A stretch of DNA of 64,000 bases from Porphyromonadaceae bacterium (GTDB taxonomy: Bacteria; Bacteroidota; Bacteroidia; Bacteroidales; Porphyromonadaceae), in contig JAUMYQ010000001.1 of assembly GCA_030528555.1 (NCBI GenBank), positions 115,532 to 179,531 on the forward strand, in the 5' to 3' direction. The position numbers and the translations under genes are program-made. The notes beneath the pieces were generated by a model. That model saw only the letters and a list, made by a program, of their open reading frames with translations, was not told the DNA's origin and made no database searches. Of this stretch, positions 9,547 through 19,369 are shown piece after piece. Position 1 is the first letter of the stretch. Every line of letters starts with the position of its first letter.

Positions 9547-12288
9547 ATGAGTGACGATACTATATATAATAATGTAGAGGAGACTTCGTCTTTGGCCGAG
9601 GAGGGCAGTCAGATGCCGACCCAAGATAATGCTCAGGGAGACCCACCAGGTGAGTATCTTAAGGAACTAGTTGTGGAGGCTGGATTGGGCGAGGAGGACG
9701 ATGATCTGCCCGAGATGGCCCCGAGCTATAAGCCTGAGCTGAGCTACTTGAGTCTCATGTACCGCACGTGGTTTTTGGACTATGCTTCGTATGTAATACT
9801 GGAGCGAGCCGTGCCCCACATAGATGACGGCCTCAAACCCGTTCAGCGACGCATCCTCTACAATATGAAGGTACTCGACAACGGTAAGCTCATCAAGGTG
9901 CAGAATATCGCTGGGACAACGATGAAGTATCATCCGCACGGTGATGCTTCCATCAACGATGCCCTCGTGCAGCTGGGGCAGAAGGGGTATCTCATCGATA
10001 CACAAGGCAACTGGGGAAATATCCTTACGGGAGACTCTGCAGCCGCTGGGCGTTATATTGAGGCCAAACTCTCGGCTCTTGCCCTGGAGGCTATCTTTGG
10101 CGACAAGGTTACAGAGTGGAAGAAGACCTACGATGGTACGGCGGACGAGCCTGTGGCTCTGCCTGTGCGCTTTCCCCTACTGCTTGCTCAGGGAGCTGAG
10201 GGTATTGCTGTGGGACTTTCGTCCAAAATCTTGCCCCACAACTTCGTGGAGCTTTGTCAGGCGAGCTGTGCTTATCTTCGGGATGAGCCCTTTACGCTAT
10301 ATCCCGACTTTCCTACAGGGGGGCTAATAGACGTGAGTCGCTACAACGATGGCGAGCGAGGCGGAAGTCTCAAGAGCCGTGCCAAGATAGAGAAAGTCGA
10401 TAATCGAACTCTCTCTATCACAGAGCTACCAGCTGGCAAGACGACTACAACGCTCATAGAAAGTATTCTCAAGGCTGTCGAGAAGGGGAAAATCCGTATT
10501 AAGCGGGTGGATGACATGACAGCAGCCACTACGGACATTCGCATTACCCTTGCCTCTGGCGTGTCTTCGGACAAAGCTATCGATGCCCTCTATGCTTTTA
10601 CAGACTGTGAGCTGAGTATCTCACCTAACTGCTGTGTGATCTATGAAGATAAGCCACTCTTTACTACTGTGAGTGAGCTGCTTCGCTATAGCGTGGAGCA
10701 TACCAAGCAGCTCTTTGATAAGGAACTGCGTCTAGCCCTTGAGGAGCGAGAGGAGCAGTATCTCTATGCCAGTCTTGAGAGGCTCTTCATCGAGGAGCGG
10801 ATTTATAAGGACAAGGCTTTCGAAGAAGCTACCAATGAAGCCGCGGCTTTGGCACATATAGACCAAAGGCTTGAGCCTTTTAAGGAGCAGTTCATCCGTT
10901 CTATCCAGACCGATGACCTCAAGAGGCTGCTCGACCTTCGAATGGCACGCATCCTGCGCTTTAATCTACCTAAACACGAGGCGCATATGCTGGAGCTTCG
11001 TGGTGATATAGAGCGCATCAAGCACGATATCAAGCATATCAAGGAGTATTGCATCCGCTGGTATGAGCATCTGCTCACTCGCTATGGGGCGCAGTGGGAG
11101 CGTAAGACAAAGATTACAAACTTTAGCTCTATCGAGGTCGTTAAGGTGGCCGAGTTGGACAGCAAGCTCTACATCAATCGTTCGGAAGGATTCGTTGGTA
11201 CGGGTCTTAAGGAGGGAGAGTTTGTCTGCAACTGCTCGGAGCTGGACGATATTGTCCTATTTTTCCGATCTGGTAAGTATCAGATTGTCAAAGTCGAGGA
11301 GAAGCGTTTTTACGGCAAGGAGGAGGTCATTTACGTGGATAGGTATGTTCGGGGAGACAACCGTACCATTTACAATGTGGTTTATCTCGATGGAGCTACT
11401 CGGGCAGCCTATGCCAAGCGCTTTGCCTTAACGGGCGTTATTCGAGAAAAGCTCTACGACCTGACTAGAGGTAACGACAAGTCCAAGGTCCTTTACTTCT
11501 CGGCCAATAGCAATGGAGAGGCGGAGAAAATCACCGTCAAGCTCAAGATGCACAGTCGCAAGCAGCGTCTCTTTGAGTTTGAGCGGGACTTCTCCGATAT
11601 CCCCATCAAGGGTAGGGGAGCCGTGGGCAACCTTGTTACCAAGGTCGAGATTAGCTCCATCAAGCTCTTAAGTAAGGGGCTGTCTACCCTCGGGGGGCGT
11701 GAGGTTTGGTTCGATAGAGACGTTATGCGTCTCAATTACAATGGTCAGGGTGATCTGCTTGGTACCTTCGATGCTGCCGATAGGGTGCTTGTGGTGCTTA
11801 AGTCTGGAGAATGCTATACAACTGACTTTAGTGACACTAATTATTATGAGGATAACATCCTCCGCATCGAGAAGCACGATGATCGTAAGCTTTGGACGGC
11901 CGTCTACTGGGATGCCGAGCAGAAGTATCCCTATATCAAGCGGTTTCATATAGAGCACGAGCAAAAGCGTGAGTCCATTCTCGGTGAGAGTCTGGCCAAT
12001 GAGCTCCTTTTGCTCACCGATACTTATTACCCACGCTTGGCTATTGGTAAGGAGCAGGCTCCCGAGGGAGGCAAGACGACCGAGATAGACGTGGAGAGCT
12101 TCGCCCTGGTTAAGAGTATTCGCGCCAAGGGTAAGCGACTGGTAGCTCATCCTTTAGGCTTCCTTGAGGAATTGCCCTCCCTACGTCCAAGTCCGCTGGA
12201 TGAGGAATCCGAGGTAGAGGTTGAAGAAGAGGGGAGGGGGGACGATGAACTCTTCGTCCCTGATCTCTTCGGTGGAGAGGAAGATTAG
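9547..12288 (+). CDS. parC: DNA topoisomerase IV subunit A (ParC, GyrA family)
   Basis: Breakage-reunion subunit of a type IIA topoisomerase that decatenates daughter chromosomes. After an acidic 65-residue leader the catalytic domain begins with LSLMYRTWFLDYASYVILERAVPHIDDGLKPVQRRIL. The DNA-cleaving tyrosine is Y170 in AAGRYIEAKLS, and the helix that contacts quinolones is HPHGDASIND (129-138). A coiled coil spans about 460-520, followed by the C-terminal propeller-like region and an acidic tail (SEVEVEEEGRGDDELF). At 913 residues it matches Bacteroidetes ParC rather than a canonical GyrA. Its partner ParE lies at 15510, separated by a GH3 enzyme gene. The subunit call (ParC not GyrA) rests on the pairing with this ParE-type partner and on the motif style. 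Confidence 0.9.
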   Translation: MSDDTIYNNVEETSSLAEEGSQMPTQDNAQGDPPGEYLKELVVEAGLGEEDDDLPEMAPSYKPELSYLSLMYRTWFLDYASYVILERAVPHIDDGLKPVQRRILYNMKVLDNGKLIKVQNIAGTTMKYHPHGDASINDALVQLGQKGYLIDTQGNWGNILTGDSAAAGRYIEAKLSALALEAIFGDKVTEWKKTYDGTADEPVALPVRFPLLLAQGAEGIAVGLSSKILPHNFVELCQASCAYLRDEPFTLYPDFPTGGLIDVSRYNDGERGGSLKSRAKIEKVDNRTLSITELPAGKTTTTLIESILKAVEKGKIRIKRVDDMTAATTDIRITLASGVSSDKAIDALYAFTDCELSISPNCCVIYEDKPLFTTVSELLRYSVEHTKQLFDKELRLALEEREEQYLYASLERLFIEERIYKDKAFEEATNEAAALAHIDQRLEPFKEQFIRSIQTDDLKRLLDLRMARILRFNLPKHEAHMLELRGDIERIKHDIKHIKEYCIRWYEHLLTRYGAQWERKTKITNFSSIEVVKVAELDSKLYINRSEGFVGTGLKEGEFVCNCSELDDIVLFFRSGKYQIVKVEEKRFYGKEEVIYVDRYVRGDNRTIYNVVYLDGATRAAYAKRFALTGVIREKLYDLTRGNDKSKVLYFSANSNGEAEKITVKLKMHSRKQRLFEFERDFSDIPIKGRGAVGNLVTKVEISSIKLLSKGLSTLGGREVWFDRDVMRLNYNGQGDLLGTFDAADRVLVVLKSGECYTTDFSDTNYYEDNILRIEKHDDRKLWTAVYWDAEQKYPYIKRFHIEHEQKRESILGESLANELLLLTDTYYPRLAIGKEQAPEGGKTTEIDVESFALVKSIRAKGKRLVAHPLGFLEELPSLRPSPLDEESEVEVEEEGRGDDELFVPDLFGGEED

Positions 12289-12318
12289 CCTCTATCTGAA
12301 CAAAAACAACAAATCAAT

Positions 12319-15300
12319 ATGACGATAAGACCCAACCAAGTCGGGCAGCAGACAAGCTGCTCGGCCCAGTGGATATGGCGTTTCGTATCTATGGCCACGC
12401 TTTGCGCACTTACCCTTCTATCCCTTGGGGCACAGAGCAAAATCCAACTACCGAAACATTTATTTGGTATGGTAGATAGGGCCGAGATGAACCGCTGGAC
12501 GGATAGTGTCTACCGCACACTTAGCCTGGAGGAGCAGGTGGCGCAGCTTATTATGCCCATCGTCTATCCAAGTAGTGAAGCCAGCCGCCTCAGCAGTGAG
12601 GAGCAACGAGTGCGTCAAGGTCGTTGGGGTGGCATCCTCTATCAGAAGGGCGTGCTCGCCGATCAGCTGACTATGAACCAGCGACTTCAGGCAGCCAGCC
12701 GAGTACCCATGCTTATTGCGCTAGATGGCGAGTGGGGCCTATATATGCGTCTTAAGGATGCGCCACGATATCCGCGCAATATGGGCTTGGGGTATCGAGG
12801 GGATAGACAGATCCTCTACCATTATGGCAGGGAGGTAGCTCGGCAGTGTGCCCTAATGGGTATCCACATTAATTTCGCCCCCGATGTGGATGTCAACATC
12901 AATCCCCATAACCCTGTCATCGGCACACGAAGCTTTGGCGAAGACCCCAAGGTTGTGGCCGAATGTGCCTTGGCTTATGCCATGGGGCTTGAGGATGGCG
13001 ATGTGCTCTCGGTGGCCAAGCACTTCCCTGGCCATGGTGACACGAGCGAAGATTCGCACCATACGCTCCCCTTGATGGGCGCGAGCAAGAAGCGGATGAA
13101 GGAGGTGGAGCTCTATCCCTTCGTCCGCTACATCGGTGAGGGTCTCGGGGGCATCATGACGGCCCACCTTCGTGTCCCTGCCTACGAGCCCTCGCGCCTC
13201 CCGAGTTCCCTGAGCCATAGTATCACGACTGAGCTCCTCAAAGACCAAATGGGTTTCTCGGGGCTAGTCTTCACCGATGGATTGGAGATGAAGGGGGTAA
13301 CGGGTGGTAGTGCTAAGGAGATCGGAGTGCTGGCTCTCCTCTCAGGTAATGACATTCTCCTCGGCCCCATCAGCCCTGAGGGTATGCAAGCCGAGATTGT
13401 CTCTGCCGTTCGAGATGGTCGCATTGCCCCTGAGGTCATTCGGGAAAAAGTCATCAAGGTGCTTTCCTACAAGTGGCGGCTCATTATCCGTCCGCGCCAC
13501 GAGGTTGCCACTCCTTCGTCTATTGAGCGCAGTATCTGGACGCCCGAGGCACGCCGGTTCGTGCGCCAGCTTTGGCAGGCCTCTATCCACACGCTGCGCA
13601 GCGACCGCGCGACCATGGCGACACTGGCTCGTGGGGAGTATACTCGGGTGGCTGTGGTACAGGTGGGTAAAAATCCAGCTCCGCTCTCCAATCGCCCTCA
13701 TTCTACTGGCAAGCCAGGTAGCAAGATCGAGTACTATACTTGGGATGAATATGTTGCTCGCTCACGGTCCAGCAATCCGCACGACCTGATTCTCGTTCAG
13801 ATTTTCACTCCTAATGCCACCCCTACGAGTCGCCTTGAGGCTCTAGCAGCCCAGACGCCCATGCTTGTGGCCTACATGACTACACCCTATCGTGTGCCTC
13901 AGGGCGGAGCGATACATCGTAATGCTCAGGGCGTATTCGTGGCCTTTGAGGCCTGTCGTGAGGCTCAGCAGGCTGTCCTAGACCTAGTTGTTGGCCAATC
14001 TCAGCTGCTGAGTACCTCTCCCGACCCTACCGATGGTGAGGATACCCCCGACCCTACTGCTCACTTGGGGCAGCCTGAGGTCAAGGACGGAGGGCAACCC
14101 GATTTGGCTAGGGGGCAAAGCCTCCAAAGCTCCGTGGCAGCGGCCAGTCTTGCTACCCCAGCAGTAGAGCAATTCTCGGCCATCGATCAGCTGGCCCTCG
14201 AGGGCATTCGCCATGGGGCCTTTCCTGGCTGCCAGATCTATGTGGCTTATCGTGGGCAAGTCGTCTATAACAAAGCCTTCGGCACCTTGACTGGCCAACT
14301 GGGGGGTGAGCAAGTTAGTCCAGAGCACCTCTACGATGTGGCCTCTATCACCAAGGCGCTTGCTACGACCCCCGTCATTATGCACCTTGTGGGGCAGAAG
14401 AAGCTTAATCTCTCAGCTTCCCTCTCGAGGTATCTGCCCGAGCTGCGAGATGTGCCACTGGGCAATATTCGTCTTGAGGAACTGCTCTGGCATCAGTCTG
14501 GCTTGCCAGCAGGTTACAACTTCTTCAGAGACCTCATCGACAGCACGAGCTACGAGGGCGATCTTATCCGCTATTGCCCTTTTGAGGGTGGGGTAAAGCT
14601 CGTGGGGCAAGCCTGGGGCAATCCGCACTTTCGCTTCCTTCCTGAGTTCGTTGCTCCCACACAAGACGCTGTCCACAGTAAGGTTTTTGCTCGTGGGCTA
14701 TATATATCACCGAGGTTTCGAGAACAAATGATGAGCCGTATGGCGGAGATGAGGCTGAGTAAGAGGGGGAGCTATCGGTATAGCGATCTCTCTTTTGTCT
14801 TGCTCCAGCAGGTTGCCGAGCGCGTCTCGGGGGTAGATCTAGATAGTTACTTCGACAAATATATCGCTTCTCCCATTGGAGCTAAGGCTTACTATAGGCC
14901 CCTAGAGCGAGGTATCTCACAGAGCCAAATTGTTCCCGCTCAGAAAGACGACTTCCTCCGCAATCAGGTACTCCGTGGTACAGTGGACGATGAGACGGCT
15001 GCTTGTCTTGGTGGTGTAGCGGGCAATGCTGGACTTTTTGCCAGTGCTGGCGAGCTCGGTAAGATCTGTCAGCTGCTTCTTCAACGGGGGCTGTGGCAGG
15101 GACGGCAGGTCATCCCTCGACAGATGGTCGACCTGTTTATGAAATCTCGGGGCGTAGGTGGTCGCCGGGCTCTGGGATTTGACCGACCGAAGGCAGGGGC
15201 GAGTAACCCCGCGGCCGATAGCGCCTCGCCAGCTTCGGTAGGGCATATGGGTTTTACTGGAACTGTCTTCTGGATCGACCCGAAGCATGATTTGGTCTTC

Positions 15301-15408
15301 GTCTTCCTCTCCAATCGTACTTACCCCTCTCGCCAGAATAGCCTCCTGACCCGAGATCGCTATCGCCCTCGCCTGCACCAGCTTGTTTACGATGCTCTCA
15401 ACCTGTAG
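12319..15408 (+). CDS. GH3 beta-N-acetylhexosaminidase fused to beta-lactamase-family serine hydrolase
   Basis: Exported two-domain enzyme with an N-terminal signal/anchor segment (about residues 18-40). Residues about 60-400 are a NagZ-like GH3 barrel with KHFPGHG, the DSH motif (D245-S246-H247) that serves as acid/base in NagZ, and the nucleophile D320 in FTDGLEMKG. After a C-terminal GH3 portion (about 410-560) and a Pro/Asp-rich linker (about 560-610), residues about 620-1025 are a class C beta-lactamase/penicillin-binding fold with S676-I-T-K679, YSDL and GHMGFTGT (HTG-like box). The natural substrate is probably muropeptide in the periplasm; this fused architecture is known in Bacteroidetes. 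It starts 30 bases after parC and ends about 100 bases before parE. Which activities are retained in vivo is inference. Confidence 0.87.
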   Translation: MTIRPNQVGQQTSCSAQWIWRFVSMATLCALTLLSLGAQSKIQLPKHLFGMVDRAEMNRWTDSVYRTLSLEEQVAQLIMPIVYPSSEASRLSSEEQRVRQGRWGGILYQKGVLADQLTMNQRLQAASRVPMLIALDGEWGLYMRLKDAPRYPRNMGLGYRGDRQILYHYGREVARQCALMGIHINFAPDVDVNINPHNPVIGTRSFGEDPKVVAECALAYAMGLEDGDVLSVAKHFPGHGDTSEDSHHTLPLMGASKKRMKEVELYPFVRYIGEGLGGIMTAHLRVPAYEPSRLPSSLSHSITTELLKDQMGFSGLVFTDGLEMKGVTGGSAKEIGVLALLSGNDILLGPISPEGMQAEIVSAVRDGRIAPEVIREKVIKVLSYKWRLIIRPRHEVATPSSIERSIWTPEARRFVRQLWQASIHTLRSDRATMATLARGEYTRVAVVQVGKNPAPLSNRPHSTGKPGSKIEYYTWDEYVARSRSSNPHDLILVQIFTPNATPTSRLEALAAQTPMLVAYMTTPYRVPQGGAIHRNAQGVFVAFEACREAQQAVLDLVVGQSQLLSTSPDPTDGEDTPDPTAHLGQPEVKDGGQPDLARGQSLQSSVAAASLATPAVEQFSAIDQLALEGIRHGAFPGCQIYVAYRGQVVYNKAFGTLTGQLGGEQVSPEHLYDVASITKALATTPVIMHLVGQKKLNLSASLSRYLPELRDVPLGNIRLEELLWHQSGLPAGYNFFRDLIDSTSYEGDLIRYCPFEGGVKLVGQAWGNPHFRFLPEFVAPTQDAVHSKVFARGLYISPRFREQMMSRMAEMRLSKRGSYRYSDLSFVLLQQVAERVSGVDLDSYFDKYIASPIGAKAYYRPLERGISQSQIVPAQKDDFLRNQVLRGTVDDETAACLGGVAGNAGLFASAGELGKICQLLLQRGLWQGRQVIPRQMVDLFMKSRGVGGRRALGFDRPKAGASNPAADSASPASVGHMGFTGTVFWIDPKHDLVFVFLSNRTYPSRQNSLLTRDRYRPRLHQLVYDALNL

Positions 15409-15479
15409 ATATGGGGTGGGGTGTTGACGCTGAGATCAGAAGCTCGGCGCTAACACAATTCGCTCAATACGAAAAACGC

Positions 15480-15487
15480 TATCTTTG
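15480..15487 (+). promoter_or_regulatory. Probable -7 element of parE promoter
   Basis: TATCTTTG matches TAnnTTTG and ends 22 bases before the parE ATG at 15510, in the 101-base gap behind the GH3 gene. No clear -33 TTTG was found. It suggests parE can be transcribed separately from parC. Confidence 0.45.
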
Positions 15488-15509
15488 CGGGATAAGTATA
15501 TGATATTGA

Positions 15510-17447
15510 ATGGAAGAACTGCTAGTAAGCTATAGCGACCAAGACATCAAGACGTTGGAGTGGGACGAGCATATTCGTCGTCGCCCAGGTATGTATATCG
15601 GTAAATTGGGCGATGGCTCTTATGCCGATGACGGTATTTATGTGCTGCTCAAGGAGGTGATGGACAACTCTGTGGACGAGTTTGTCATGGGAGCAGGTAA
15701 GAAAATTGAGCTCAACATTACCGAGAGCGAGGTGCGTGTACGTGACTATGGACGAGGTATCCCACTGGGTAAGCTCGTAGATGCCACGAGCAGAATGAAT
15801 ACTGGGGGTAAGATCGACTCCAAGGCGTTTAAGAAGTCCGTCGGGTTGAATGGCGTTGGGGTTAAGGCGGTCAATGCCCTCTCGGTGCATTGTCAGATTA
15901 CTTCGTGGCGTGATGGGCAGAGCCGCAGCATATGCTACAGCCATGCCAAGCTCCTTGACGATCAAATGCAGGATGCGCCCGATGCACTCCCTGGTACGGA
16001 GGTCGTCTTTCGTCCAGACCCCGAGATATTCAAGGGATATAAGTACCATGGGGATTACGTGGAAGCCATGGTCAAGAACTACGTCTTCCTCAATACTGGC
16101 CTCTCCATCATTTATAATGGGCGACGCTACGCCTCGAAGCGCGGGCTGGTAGATCTGTTGGACGAGCAAATGACGGGTGAGCCACTCTACACGCCCATCC
16201 ACCTCAAGGGGGACGATATAGAGATCGTGCTGACGCACGCCAACCAGTATGGCGAGGAGTTCTATAGCTTCGTCAATGGGCAGAATACGACCCAAGGGGG
16301 GACGCACCTCTCCGCCTTTCGTGAGGTGGTAGCGAGAGTGATCAAAGACTTCTTCGGCAAGGGCTTTGAGTACAGCGATATTCGCAGTGGTATTGTGGCG
16401 GCCATCAGTATCAAGGTGGAGGAGCCAGTCTTTGAGAGTCAAACCAAGACGAAGCTTGGATCTAAGGATATGAGCCCCGAGGGGCCAAGTATTCAGAAGT
16501 TCCTCGGAGACTTCCTCGGCAAGGAGCTGGACAACTATCTGCACAAACATGCCGAGGATACAGCGATCTTGTTCCAAAAGATCCAAGATAACGAGCGCGA
16601 GCGTAAGTCTATGAGTGGTGTCGCCAAGCTTGCTCGGGAGCGAGCCAAGAAGGCCAGCCTGCACAACAAAAAGCTCCGTGACTGCACCGTCCACTATAAC
16701 GACCCCAAGGCTAAAGATGCCGAGCGTACTAGTCTTTTCATTACTGAGGGTAACTCGGCTAGTGGGTCGATTACAACCTGTCGAGACCCCAAGTATCAAG
16801 CCGTATTTAGCCTGCGAGGTAAGCCACTCAACTGCTATGGTAAGAACAAGAAGATTGTCTATGAGAACGAGGAGTTTAATCTCTTGCAAGCCGCCCTCAA
16901 TATCGAAGATGGGTTGGATGGGCTGCGCTACAATCGCATTATCATTGCTACCGATGCCGATGATGATGGTATGCACATTCGTCTTTTGATTATGACGTTC
17001 TTCCTTCAGTTTTTTCCTGAACTGGTGCGTCGGGGACATTTATATATATTGGAGACGCCACTCTTTCGTGTATTTCTTCCTAGAGAAGCTAAGCGTGGTG
17101 ATAGTTTTGCAGACAAGATCGCTAGAAAGAAGAGAGGCGGACGCAGTAAGTCTGAGGGAGAGGAGGGAGATCCACAGGTGACGAACATCTATTGCTACAA
17201 CGAGTCTGAGAAGCTGGCAGCGATGAAGCAGCTGGGTAAGAGGGCTCTTGTCACGCGCTTCAAAGGGTTGGGAGAGATATCGCCCGAACAGTTCAAGGAA
17301 TTCATTAGCGAGGAGCATATCAAGCTCGACCCCATTAAGGTCAAGAAGGAAGACAATCTGCAGTATTTGCTCTCGTTCTACATGGGGATGAACACCCCTG
17401 AGCGACAGAGCTTCATCATCGACAACCTCGTCACCGAAGACGAGTAG
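15510..17447 (+). CDS. parE: DNA topoisomerase IV subunit B (ParE, GyrB family)
   Basis: ATPase subunit of topoisomerase IV. The GHKL ATPase domain opens with [12 protein letters not shown], then [10 protein letters not shown] (Mg/ATP site), [11 protein letters not shown] and [14 protein letters not shown]. The transducer domain follows, then the TOPRIM domain with [11 protein letters not shown] and the metal-binding [11 protein letters not shown]. The C-terminal end carries [16 protein letters not shown]. At 645 residues it is the short ParE form lacking the GyrB insertion. The start at 15510 gives [23 protein letters not shown], as in relatives. It pairs with ParC at 9547. Confidence 0.92.
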   Translation: MEELLVSYSDQDIKTLEWDEHIRRRPGMYIGKLGDGSYADDGIYVLLKEVMDNSVDEFVMGAGKKIELNITESEVRVRDYGRGIPLGKLVDATSRMNTGGKIDSKAFKKSVGLNGVGVKAVNALSVHCQITSWRDGQSRSICYSHAKLLDDQMQDAPDALPGTEVVFRPDPEIFKGYKYHGDYVEAMVKNYVFLNTGLSIIYNGRRYASKRGLVDLLDEQMTGEPLYTPIHLKGDDIEIVLTHANQYGEEFYSFVNGQNTTQGGTHLSAFREVVARVIKDFFGKGFEYSDIRSGIVAAISIKVEEPVFESQTKTKLGSKDMSPEGPSIQKFLGDFLGKELDNYLHKHAEDTAILFQKIQDNERERKSMSGVAKLARERAKKASLHNKKLRDCTVHYNDPKAKDAERTSLFITEGNSASGSITTCRDPKYQAVFSLRGKPLNCYGKNKKIVYENEEFNLLQAALNIEDGLDGLRYNRIIIATDADDDGMHIRLLIMTFFLQFFPELVRRGHLYILETPLFRVFLPREAKRGDSFADKIARKKRGGRSKSEGEEGDPQVTNIYCYNESEKLAAMKQLGKRALVTRFKGLGEISPEQFKEFISEEHIKLDPIKVKKEDNLQYLLSFYMGMNTPERQSFIIDNLVTEDE

Positions 17448-17760
17448 GGGAATGATTTCTTCTGTTTGAGCGTTGATGTGTCGCTTAGTCCTCTACATAG
17501 GTGATAATAGTCTACGTTCTGACTGCTTGATTCTGACGTAATACGAATAGGTCTGCCGTCCTTGTCTAGTTCGCAGGTGTACGGGCTACTATTATGTTCG
17601 TAGAATAGGCTGGTTGGGTCATAGATAATCCTTTCTATAAAGTAAATAAAACGAAACACTTCACCACGAGTGCGATTGAAGGGCACTTGCTTGGGATGGA
17701 CTACGGTAGCTTTGATGAGCGAAGAAGAGTGTCCCCGTTAAGACGAAAGGGCTGTGTATC
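17448..17760. other. Intergenic region between parE and the SPOR lipoprotein gene
   Basis: About 310 bases without a convincing gene. A minus-strand frame (17686 down to 17378) is open and partly protein-like but overlaps the 3' end of parE and matches no family I know. It may be a remnant. No clear terminator was found behind parE. Confidence 0.4.
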
Positions 17761-17791
17761 TTGAGTTATCGGGTAAAGTTTTATATCTTTG
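17761..17791 (+). promoter_or_regulatory. Promoter of the SPOR lipoprotein-murB operon
   Basis: TTG at 17761-17763, a 20-base spacer, then TATCTTTG at 17784-17791 fit the Bacteroidetes promoter consensus. The ATG at 17837 lies 45 bases further on and is preceded by the purine-rich AAAAAGGAGAGAGAT, an unusually good ribosome-binding site for this genome. Confidence 0.6.
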
Positions 17792-17836
17792 TTCGGAATA
17801 AATTGTAACTTTTAATACACTAAAAAGGAGAGAGAT

Positions 17837-18310
17837 ATGAAGAAGATCATGCTAGCAAGCCTCGCCCTTGTGATGATGCTTGGTGCAGGTACATCGTGTA
17901 AGTCCAAGAAGAGTGCGTACCGCAAGGCCTATGAGCAGGCTAAGCAACGTGAGATAGCGACACAAGATACGCGCCCAGTTGTTTATGAAGAACCTGCCCA
18001 ACCAGCTCAGCCCGTGCAGCCGATCTCGGTGCGCAGAGAGAAGGTAGAGGCCTATTCTGGCGAAAATATGGATCACCTCAAGCGTTATAGTGTTGTGATA
18101 GGCAGTTTCCAAAACCCAACCAACGCGCGTGCGCTCAAGGAGAAGATGACAAAACTTGGCTACAATGCAGTTCTAGCTAAGAATGAGTATGGGATGCTGC
18201 GTGTCATCGTTGCTAGTTTTAACTCTCGTGAGGAGGCTGCTGCTAGCCGAGATGCCGTGAAGGCTCGTTTTGCAGACTACAAGGACGCTTGGCTCCTAGA
18301 GAACGACTAG
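17837..18310 (+). CDS. SPOR-domain lipoprotein
   Basis: Small envelope lipoprotein. The signal peptide ends in GAGTSC (Cys21). A Lys/Arg-rich stretch and a Pro/Gln-rich linker (about 45-62) lead to a C-terminal SPOR domain, about residues 80-157, with YSVVIGSFQNPTNARALKEK and LRVIVASFNSREEAAA. SPOR domains bind septal peptidoglycan stripped of stem peptides, so a role near the division site is likely. Its neighbour downstream is murB, 27 bases away. Specific function unknown. Confidence 0.88.
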   Translation: MKKIMLASLALVMMLGAGTSCKSKKSAYRKAYEQAKQREIATQDTRPVVYEEPAQPAQPVQPISVRREKVEAYSGENMDHLKRYSVVIGSFQNPTNARALKEKMTKLGYNAVLAKNEYGMLRVIVASFNSREEAAASRDAVKARFADYKDAWLLEND

Positions 18311-18337
18311 TATAGGTCTAGGATCTAGATAGACCCG

Positions 18338-19357
18338 ATGAACATAGAAAAGGACTGTTCACTTCGGCGGTACAATACCTTTGGCATCAATGCTCAGGCA
18401 GATTGGCTGATACACTATGATAGTGTGGACGACCTGAGAACTTTGGTGCGAGATGAGTACTTCCAAGAGTGTCGGTTGTTACACATTGGCGAGGGAAGTA
18501 ATTTGCTCTTCCTCGCCAATTTTCATGGTATCGTGCTACGCTCCGAGATCAAGGATGTTGAGTTGCTCTCAGGGAGTGACGAGGTAGTAGATCTGCTCGT
18601 GGGCGCAGGCCTTGTGTGGGACGACTTTGTGCAGTACTGTGTGCAGCGAGGGTATTACGGAGGGGCGGAGAACCTCTCTCTTGTGCCTGGGCAGGTAGGG
18701 GCGGCCGCCATTCAAAATATCGGAGCCTATGGGATGGAGATAGAGCGGCTCGTAGTGGCCGTGCATGCCCTGCATAGGCGGACGGGCGAGCAGCGCATCT
18801 TCCGTCACGAGGAGTGTCATTACAGCTATCGCCACAGCATCTTTAAGGAGGCGGATCAGGCGGACTACATCGTCACGCACGTACATTTCCGTCTAGGCAA
18901 GCAGCCGAGCTATATGTTGGACTACGCCGAGTTGAATAAGGCCTTTGTAGGCGAGGGGCAGCAGCCCAGCCTAGAGGCTATCCGTGAGCTAGTTTGCTCG
19001 GTGCGTAGGCAAAAGCTACCCGATGTGGAATATCTTGGCAATGCTGGGAGCTTCTTTATGAATCCTATCATCCGTGCTGAGGAGGCAGAGGTATTGCTTA
19101 AGGCTTATCCCAATATGCCCCATTATCCTCACGAGGATGGGATGGTGAAGCTCGCTGCTGGTTGGCTCATCGATCAATGTGGTCTCAAGGGCTACCAGCA
19201 GGGTGCGGCAGGAGTTTACGAGCGACAAGCTCTGGTGCTAGTGAATCATGGCGGAGCCACAGGGCAGGACATCGCCAATCTGGCCATCTATATTCAGGAG
19301 CAGGTACGAGGTAAGTTCGGTATCGACCTCCAGCCTGAGGTCAGATACATTAGCTAG
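18338..19357 (+). CDS. murB: UDP-N-acetylenolpyruvoylglucosamine reductase
   Basis: Flavoenzyme that reduces UDP-GlcNAc-enolpyruvate to UDP-MurNAc in the cytoplasm. The FAD-binding part has NTFGINAQADWL, HIGEGSNLLF and the diagnostic SLVPGQVGAAAIQNIGAYGMEI. The C-terminal domain carries GNAGSFFMNPII (with the catalytic Ser) and AAGWLIDQCGLKG. The 339-residue length and RHSIFK motif (YSYRHSIFK) fit the type I, E. coli-like form. It lies between the SPOR lipoprotein and the MBL/LipB fusion, 12 bases before the latter, so an operon is likely. Confidence 0.94.
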   Translation: MNIEKDCSLRRYNTFGINAQADWLIHYDSVDDLRTLVRDEYFQECRLLHIGEGSNLLFLANFHGIVLRSEIKDVELLSGSDEVVDLLVGAGLVWDDFVQYCVQRGYYGGAENLSLVPGQVGAAAIQNIGAYGMEIERLVVAVHALHRRTGEQRIFRHEECHYSYRHSIFKEADQADYIVTHVHFRLGKQPSYMLDYAELNKAFVGEGQQPSLEAIRELVCSVRRQKLPDVEYLGNAGSFFMNPIIRAEEAEVLLKAYPNMPHYPHEDGMVKLAAGWLIDQCGLKGYQQGAAGVYERQALVLVNHGGATGQDIANLAIYIQEQVRGKFGIDLQPEVRYIS

Positions 19358-19369
19358 CAGGTACGCCTT

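Noticed and set aside
15522-17039. A 505-codon open frame antisense to parE
   Set aside because: It lies entirely inside parE, which carries all expected motifs. Its translation resembles no family and its openness follows from the codon use of parE.
17378-17686. A 102-codon minus-strand frame between parE and the SPOR gene
   Set aside because: Some stretches look protein-like, but it overlaps the parE end, matches no family I know and has no promoter. It may be a remnant, so the region is listed only as intergenic.
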